Below, piece after piece: positions 42,801 to 51,800 of a DNA stretch of 64,000 bases. The DNA lies in NCBI GenBank assembly GCA_951812925.1, contig OX638369.1, forward strand, positions 45,069,061 through 45,133,060, given 5' to 3'. How positions within the stretch are numbered: position 1 is the stretch's first letter; the number at the start of each line of letters is the position of its first letter. Source of the DNA: Calliopum simillimum. Lineage: Eukaryota; Arthropoda; Insecta; Diptera; Lauxaniidae. The position numbers and the translations under genes were made by a program. A model generated the notes under the pieces. The model saw nothing but the letters and a program-made list of their open reading frames with translations, did not search any database and had not been told where the DNA came from.

Positions 42801-45800
42801 CAAAGGATTTGAAACAGTAAGAGAATGAGCAAAAATGAGACTGACTACAAAATACGAAAAGTGCAATAGAGGATATTCAGAATTAATTCTTCATACAAGT
42901 GCAATATCTACGTATTATTTTACATCTACCACATAATTATATAGCAATTACCACCATGTGCAATATTTACCACCTACGATGTAAGTTGTCTCGTCCTTGT
43001 ATGTGCTGATGTCCTCGAGATTTTTGTTCCATCCTACTGTGCAATATTATGATTAAGTCCTATAGTACCTGAAAAGTTGATTTCAAATTACCACAAAGTA
43101 AAATACTTATAATTCGAAAAATCATAGTTACGTCCCGTAAACGTTGCAAAAGATAATACTGCTATCAAAGAAACTGGTTCGCATACAACTGACAGGAACA
43201 CCTGCTTTGAAAAAAAAAAAAAAAAAAAATTTATAAACAAAATAAAAATGTTAGCGATGGATTGCCCGGCTAGCTAGTCTAATAGCATGAGACTCCTAAT
43301 CTCAGGGTGTGGGCGGAAGCCTTCGTTGGGCATTTGTGGAAATTAATGTTAATTAAATGAAAACCTTTCAAATTTTTAATGAAATTTCGGCCTAAACAAT
43401 GTTGAGGTCAACAAGACAACAACAAGTGCTTATAAGCATAAAGTTTTTTTTTGCAGACATGTTTTCATTTTTGTTTTTTTTTTTTCACCAAAAGGTAGTT
43501 TATTTTTTTTAAGGTTAGCTTACCTTTTGTCACACAGCACACCGCCTTGTCTGCAGATGGCCCGGGGACATCTTGACCAATGCAGAGTTTTGTTGCGTGT
43601 GGGGTTGGCATCTTCCAAATTGCACCTAGTTTGTGCCGTCACAAGCTGTAAAAAAAGAAAGGGGAAAAAAATGGAAAACAAAACGCACTTGTCACAAATA
43701 GTAATTTTAGGCACGTCACTCACTTTATTTTGCCACTGGATCACTGATGTTCCGTGGATTTTATTTATTTGTTTTTTTTATTAATAGTTTTTTTTAATTT
43801 TTAGTTCATTATTGATTTTATTTTTCACTTTGCCTGATTCGGCATCTGTTTTTGTTATTATGATTTTCATTTTTGACGTTTCTGCATTCTAATGAGAGAG
43901 GTCGGTCATGCAGTTCGAATGTTGAACGAAAGTACGAATGTTGAACGAAAGTTCGAAAAAGAGAATAGACAGATTGTCAACATTAGGATTGTTTATGGCA
44001 ACACAATCCATCTTATTTGACAGACACTTGTCAGAAATTTTGCTGCGGAACCAATATGTTTTGACTGCTGTATTATACCTTGATCTACAGTATCAAATTC
44101 TCCTTACTGATTCAGAAAAAAATACTGCAATTGAACATATTATACATGTTTTTAATCTAAAATCTAAATAGTATGCAGGCTACTCTCGACACGTCAATGT
44201 CTTCGAAATTTAGTACCGATGACGAAATTGATGAAATTTTAAAGAAAAAGGGAAGAAAGAGACAAAGTTTGATAATAGATCATTAAAAGAAAAAATCAAA
44301 TCGTTTGATAATACAAAGCGGGTTTCAAATAATGTTGATGTTTCGAACTTATGAAATAACTACACAGACAAAGTTATCTAAATTAGCACAAATTATTTTT
44401 GGTGTTCCAACAACTCATTTTTCGGTAGAGAGAGCATTTTCTACCCTAAAATTTGTTCTCGGAGACCTGCGAGGAAATATTGACGAGGACTTGCTAGAAG
44501 ATATTCTTCTCGTCAATCTCAACTTATTTTTGTAAACCAAATTTTTTACCCGGTTCACGTCCCTGTTAAAAATAATCAAAACAAAGAAAATTACAAAATT
44601 AGCGATGGTCTACGAGTTCGGCCAAATAAATCTCCAAACCTTCACATAAAGAAAAAGTGATGAAGTTAGTTGAAACACTTGGATGGATATCTAAAATATT
44701 GATGTCATGTTAAAGGTATTTTTATAAGTTATAAAATTGTCCAGGAAATTTTTTTTGCGATCGCAAACTAGTGAAAAAGAGAATAAATTCACGAGAATAT
44801 TTATTTGCGACAAAGCCCATTTGTTATATTAACAGTAAATTTAGAAAGTATTTTGGATTATTATTTTTTTTTTTTGATTACCAAAATAGTTTTTCAAAAT
44901 TATTTGAACAATGATTAAACGAAACATTTTTATGTAAAAATACTGTGTAATAAATGTGGTTTCGTCGGTTAATTTTTAAAAGCCTCAAAAAAAAAAAAAT
45001 ATTCTTTCATGAGTAATTTTATGAACGCTCAGAAAATGCACATATTTCTGACGCTTTAAAGAACTTATAAATTACACAAATAAGACTATTTATGAAATGT
45101 GGTTGAGTCCTGAAAAACTTAATTAGTTTAATCATAAAACATCTTTACAAGCGTCCAGGCACATTTTTGTGTAAAAAAGGCTGCTTAACTTGTCTAATTT
45201 ATGCATGAAATTTTCTGAAAAAATTTAAGTTCTTTATTAATTTTTGTTTAGTACGAAGTACTTATTTTAAACTTGAGCTTAAATACTTTAACTTTATAAC
45301 TATGCGTTTTAGTTTTTGAATATTTATTCCAACAAACAATTTTATAACCTTTACAATTTATCGCTTGGAAAAAGTTAATTTCCAAATGTTTTCGTAACCA
45401 ATTTTCAAACGTTTGGAAAATGTTAATTTCTTAGAATTTTCACAATTAATTTGTAATGTTAAAATAAACAATTTGAAAATGTTTATTTTCAAATGTTTTT
45501 GTAATCGTTTTTCAAACTTTTAAAAATTTTTTTAATTTAGTTTTTCAATGACCTATCGAGCTAACCCAGTGTGCCAGACGGTTCATATCTCCGCTTTTAC
45601 TGATCCGTTTGCGGGAGAGATTCCCAAAAAAAAAAGCGAATCGTTTTGTTTTTTGGAATCGTTTTTTTTTGGAATTTCTCCCGCAAACGGATCAGTAACG
45701 GATCCGTAACGGATAAAAAAGCGGAGATATGAACCGCCTGGCACACTGGGAAGTAAAACACATGACATTTGAATTATAACTGGCACGTTAATTCATTTGA

Positions 45801-48800
45801 TAAAATTTTCGACTCATAACTCGGAAGTCATTGGTTCGATTCTTGGTAAACATAAGATTTTTTTTTAAACACTTACAAAAAACTTATTAAAAAATTTACA
45901 AAAATAATTTAAATATATTGTAGAAAAACATTTATAGTAAGCCTTTTCCAAATAATTTTTACAAGCTTTCTATGAAAGGTCCAATTTTGCTAATTAAACA
46001 ATTTAAATTCAAGAATTTACAAACATTTTGCAAGTTAATTTCCAAACGAAATGCTTGTTACAATAAGCGTATAATAATTTATTTCCAAAACGTTTTTTGT
46101 TTGTTGGGATGCTCTTATTTAGAGAAATGGAACAAGAAACTAAAACTTAAAAAAAGCGTGTTTTTATGCTGAATATAAAAACTCTACAAACTTTCAAAAT
46201 CATTCAGACATTTTCAGAAATGCATCGTTTTATATGACATGCCTGATTCCTTTTCTTTAGAACATTCTTTAGATTGCGGAAATTAAAAACCAACTTATTA
46301 TGTACTTATATCTAATCTCTGAGTGACATAAAATAGAGCAGTCCTTCCGATACTCTTTTCAAATTTTTAAGTGCCATGCAAGCCTTATTTGTTGTCCCAT
46401 TTTGTTTGCTCAAAAGAACTTTATAAAGGATTTGTTACATGCGGTTTCAAAGTGTTAAAAGAAGTAATCGGATATGAATTTTCAATGTTTTTTTTTTTTA
46501 TTTTTTAAAATTTTTGGTTCATCAGGAGATTTTTGAGAAAAATTTTTTTAAAAAACTTTTCGACTTGGCGAATAGTAGTAACTAGTAGAATTTAAATTTT
46601 TAAAGTTACTTGAAGCTTCTGTAATGCATCTGTGAAAACTTTAATTTCTATGTTTAGAATGAAATGAACTTACCATCTGAAGCCTGCATTGCCTTGCCCC
46701 CAGTTCATGTGAGTGCGGAATACATTCCAGAAAATAAACAAGAGGTATATTCATATAAAATTGTGTCACAAAAGCATTGTTTTTAATTTTTTTTTTTTTG
46801 ATTTACTTATTTTTTTTTTTAAAAAGGACACCGAAGTCGAAGGTATCGTATTGCGTCAAGGTGGCTACGTTAATGCTTCTGCTGAAATCGGAGAATTTGA
46901 ACGTTGTCTTACTACTGATTTGCTTAATCATTTGGTATTTGTTCAAAAGGTTTTTATGCGAGAAATAAACGAAGTTCTTCAAAAAGTTTATGGCGGTGAG
47001 AAACCGGTGCCACTTTGGTCTGGTGAAGATAGCGATAGTGGTAGCGTACAAGAATCAACGCTTAAACGAATACTTTTCTCCATAAATATATCAATGAAAA
47101 GAATACAGCTAACAGCAACAACACCTTGCTCATCAGCGGTGCGCTTTGAAACTGGCACACTTGAGTTGCATCTTTCCAATCGTGTTAAAAATTTAGGCGA
47201 AGGAAACGATCGAAAAATGTTTGGCAAGGCACATATCGATTTTAATCTATCGCTGGGTCAGATAATACGTAATGTAATTTTTGACGAAGCCGAGCCAGAG
47301 TTCCAACAATATGCCTTTTTCCACACAACCATCGGTTTGCGTAATGCATTCCAAGATGAACTTCTAAATGAAGATAAGGAATTGATCTTACTGAAGCTCA
47401 AACGCCCGTTGGTATACATTCAACCGATAGCTGTGGATAAGGCGATATTAGTTTGGTTAAATTACAAGAATGCTTACGAGTATTGGGCGGAAAAACGTGC
47501 CAATTTAAATTATGAGTGCTCTCAGCAAACACAGGTTTGTGAATTTTTTAATAAAATTTTGTTTTGTCAACTTCAGTTTGTTTCTGTGTTCAGGTTTTTG
47601 ATCGCGTTGCTTTTGGACAGTTTGGCAATATTGCTGCATCAAACTTATCTACGCTTTTTCTACAATTGACAGTGGAGGATATGGGCATTTGTGTGCCTCT
47701 TAATCAGGCGGCTCAAGTAATGAATGCATTTGTTTTTGAATTTTCCATGGACTACATTCAATATTGTTTTTAATTTTTAAGTCATGGGGCTCTCGTTCGT
47801 ATCAGGATTTTGAACCAAAAGGCGCTGTAGTAATTACTCTGGAGAATACCATAATTTCTGCATGCAATTCTGGTTCTTTAGTATCCAAGGGCAAGTTTTC
47901 AGGCTTATGTTTACGTTTTGCTGATGATTTTGAGACCACTTTGGATGATTGGAAACCAAATACAAACGATGCGAACATAATGAATTTGTGCATAGTATCG
48001 GAGGGTACATTTGAAGTTTGCTCACGAACAGCTGCTGCTAAGAAACTTGGTAAGTTCATTAAATTATTAAAATTAATAGGCTAAGGTAATATTCATCGTT
48101 ATCATGGCAGTCGTTTTTCCATTAACACGACTGTCGTATCATATTTACAATGTGGAACGAATGAATGACTGTCGTTTTAGTCAAAATACGAATGATAACG
48201 ATGAATTCAAATTAATTCAAAGTGAACGAATTCGATTTTTTTATTTTTAAAGAAAATGCTAAATGGTTGCTTAACGTCAAGTGGCAGATGGAAGGTGTCG
48301 ACATACATTTGGATATTAACATTGGCAAACAACTTTCTTCTCTGGGCCACACGCTCACGATGTTGACTGGTTCTGAGGATGAAGATACTAATATGGAATC
48401 TCCAGATAGTGATGAGGGTGATCACAGTTGTCGTGATACGTATGTGCGTAAGCGTGAGTTTGAAAATCTTCCTGCTTTTGTTTTTGATCCCACCATTGAT
48501 TCGAAAAAGCGTTCCTTTATGATGGAGAAAGAAATAGCTGAGCAACTAAAGATAATCAATGATTTGCGTACACTTGGTGCATCACATAATACCGTTGCAC
48601 ACGAGGAACGTCGATTGCAAGAGTTACAGGCAATTTGTTACAAGTATTTCCGCCGTGATATGATACAAAAATGGAAACGACCATCCATTAGACGTTCAAT
48701 GAAAACGTCAACGCGCTCGTATTCATTCATTGGGGCATCAGCGAATCGAGAACAAATTGACGATGGTGGTTTAGCCAATGCTTACAACAGTACAAATCGT

Positions 48801-51800
48801 AGGCTTGATCCCATCGCATCAAATGATGAAATTTCTAGTCTACAAAGTACACCTGCTTCTGGCCACTCACGAAGTGCATCGTTACGAGCTTGTCCAGCAA
48901 ATCGTGTAACGTTCTCGGAATCAATGCGTCAAACTTCATTGCCTAATGCCGATACCGATAATGAGATGCAAGATAATGATCTAGATTGGAAGTCACAACA
49001 AGAAACATACGGTTCCGAATCGACACCTACTGAAATGGATATTGATGGTACATCTGTTGAGATGCGACGTAAACATGGACATCAGCAAAAACAACAGGAG
49101 CCAAGTATTGACTTTGAATTGGATATTAAAGTGTTAGTAAATTCGGGAAAATGTGTGTTACACACTAAAGAAAGTACTGATGAACGTTTTGTACTCGGAG
49201 CTCCCAGCAATGTTAGAACGCATAAGCGTGAGCGCAGTATTGGTAATGATTGGGGCAGTCCGACGCCATCACGACGTCAACGAGACAAAAGCAAGTTACG
49301 TTATAATCCCTCAAATAGCGCTATGTTATCGGATCTCACAATTTTTCACATTCCTGGACTTGATGTTAAATTACATTATCAATCGCATACTTTTCCAGAT
49401 GCTACTATCGATTCAACGCGCATAACTTCTGCGGAAAGTTACCATTCAGCGCTGTCAGCATCATCACGACGTTTGGGTAGCAAACGTGCTTCACTTTTTG
49501 CATGGATGACATTGCAGAGTATACCAGAGGAAACAATTATTTCACCACATATATTGGAATTTTTGGAACAAACATTGGAGCCGATCCCAACTAAAGCCGA
49601 TCACAGCGGTTCACAAACACCTTCCACAAATCCTGTTAATTTGGATATTTTACCAACGAATTATGTTACCTATGGTTCGTTCCCGGTGGATGTCATTGTT
49701 TATTTCCATATGCAACCTTCAACATTTAGATTCTCTTGCTTGCCAGTATCGCGTGTAGAATGCATGTTACAACTGCCAAGTTTAGATATTGTGTTTAGCT
49801 CAAAACGGTCAGCTGATGAGGAGCAAAGTCAGCAAGATATTTCTTTGGACAAATCGTTGGATAAGGACAAAGACAGGACGCCGTCAGGAGGTTTAAGGTA
49901 TGTTTTATATAACTATAAAGTATTTTCAGAATTTATCAATTAACTTTTGAAGAAAATCAAAATCCCATAGCATCTTTTTAAATAATTCAAAGTTTTTTAC
50001 TGCAAACTATAAGTTCCACTGTTTCATTATTTCAAAATCTGCTAAATGTACCTTTGTTTTGATGGTACTTAGATCACATATGCCTCACTATTCATTCTTA
50101 TAATTTATCATCTAAGGATTTTATATTAAACTAGCAATTCCCAGTGTGCGTTGCTACACCTTGTCTTGTACATGGGGCGGGGTTTCAGCAATTTTATCAA
50201 TGGAAATTGTAAATTGTCCGGATGCAATTTAAATATGTATCAAATGTCATCTATGTGCGTTAAATAGTTTCACAGATATATCGAAATTTTTTTAAGGGCG
50301 TGGCACAACCCATTTTTGAAACGGACATTATTTGCCTCGGTACTCCTAATACATATACCAAATCTCATTTATGTCCGTTAAATATTTTCAGAGATTTGAT
50401 TTATTGTTTTGGGGTGACACCACCCAATTTTTCACTGAAAATTATTTGTCCTAACGTACTTTACACATATACCTCATTTCAATTATCTGCGTGAAGTAGT
50501 TTCAGAGATATTACGAATTAATTTTTAAGGAGGTGGCACCGCTCACTTTTAAGCTTATGAGTAACAAACATACAAAATCTCATTTTTATATAGTAGATAA
50601 ATGACCGTTTAATAAATTACTACCATATATAACTAAACTTCTTTCTTTTACATTTCAGCATCACTGGTTGTTTAGCTGATTTCAATGTCTACATTTTCCA
50701 TCCTTATGGAGGCAAAAAGACAAATGTCAAGGAAGCTGCACAATTCTCTCCACTTACCGATAGTGAACGCAAAGATTCCCTTAGTATTAATGTTGAATTT
50801 GTGAAGTTTCACATAACACGTTGTCGCAAGCTGTACATTGAACCGACAACGAATTCCAAACGTCAACCAATTGATCAGTCACGTGCAGTCATACGAGTTT
50901 CCACTATTGTAGATATTGGTAGCGCTTCATTTAAATATGATATGCGTCGTTTAACGGAAATCTTAGCCTTTCCCAAAGCTTGGTATCGCCGTCGCATTAT
51001 GCGACGTCTATTCTTAGGTGATTTGAGCATGCATCACTCTGCGGGTAATGATCCAGATATACAAATGGCTGGTGGACCAACAACACCTAAAGAACCACAT
51101 GCTACGAAGGCAACACTTTTCGAAGGTTCAAAATCACCCACAGATAATACATCGGGTGGTGGTTTCTTTGGTAGAGACAAGATGCGATTGGACTTCGATG
51201 CTACTCAGCAGGGTACAGGCGGCAGCAACAATTCACAGTATGGTGGTGCTGTACGTAAGTTAAAATCACTTGGTAAATCATCAAGCGCAGATTCTTCGAG
51301 CACGCCACCTTCAGAGAAGAACCAGATTACAGCATGGGAAACATTAGTGTTATTTGCTGTCAATTTCACCAAACTTAATGTGCAAATGAATATGGGCAAT
51401 GTGATGGGTAATGTAGTTTGGCTTACAAAAGATTTTCAATCTGAGGGTCGCCTTTCGATTGGTAGCACCGGCTATAAGAATATGTACGTGGGCATTTATT
51501 TAGGTGGTTCATCGTTAGATGCAAAGGGTGGCATTGTTGGTGGAAGTTTTGAAGTTAATAAGATAAATACACGCTTTCATATAAAGGAAGAGTCCGGAGT
51601 CGAACCATATCACACATTGGGTTTGAGTTTTACCGCCTTAGAACTGCGACTGGATTATATGGGCACTTCAGTGTTAATGACGCGTATAAGTACTTTCTCT
51701 GCTGCAATGAAAGACGAATGGAAGACCAGATTAAATGCTGTAGGAGGAAATGAATTTAGCAATGCTGGCTTAACAACTAATACTAGTGGGCAGGTAATGC

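Larger units (their letters stand above)
35570..44003 (+). mobile_element. Ty3/gypsy-type LTR retrotransposon, Osvaldo/Ulysses-like
   Basis: Terminal direct repeats of 413 bp (TGTTGC...GCAACA) with 4-bp target copies CAAT at 35566-35569 and 44004-44007. Inside, on the same strand: a long leader, a gag-like region, protease, reverse transcriptase, RNase H and integrase. No env is seen. Domain order PR-RT-RH-IN and the integrase C-terminus (NAKFCKKFSKCRVV, GVFHAKDLK) point to the Osvaldo/Ulysses group of Ty3 elements. The two LTRs look identical by eye, so insertion was recent. Odd points: the tRNA-Lys-type primer site lies 1.27 kb from the LTR, there is no purine tract before the 3' LTR, and Gag lacks a visible capsid. 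Confidence 0.85.
35302..44573 (+). mobile_element. hAT transposon remnant split by a retrotransposon
   Basis: Terminal inverted repeats CAGGGACGTGAAC at 35310-35322 and its complement ending at 44565, flanked by identical 8-bp target copies TTAAAAAT (35302-35309 and 44566-44573). This is the hAT hallmark. Without the inserted retroelement the hAT body is only about 820 bp: a short left end plus the 3' part of the transposase. At 44305-44535 the frame encodes a C-terminal dimerisation (hATC) domain (LSKLAQIIFGVPTTHFSVER, then AFSTLKFVLGDLRG). It lacks most of the catalytic region and is non-autonomous. The plus strand is the coding strand. Confidence 0.88.

Noticed and set aside
43264..43332. 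Functional tRNA gene
   Set aside because: D and T arms are broken, bases are missing and no good B-box remains, so it is called a pseudogene.
46713..46826. Extended reading of the exon 35 frame upstream to 46713
   Set aside because: This stretch is the T-rich intron 34; exon 34 in its own phase plus the AAAAAG acceptor at 46826 explains the protein better.
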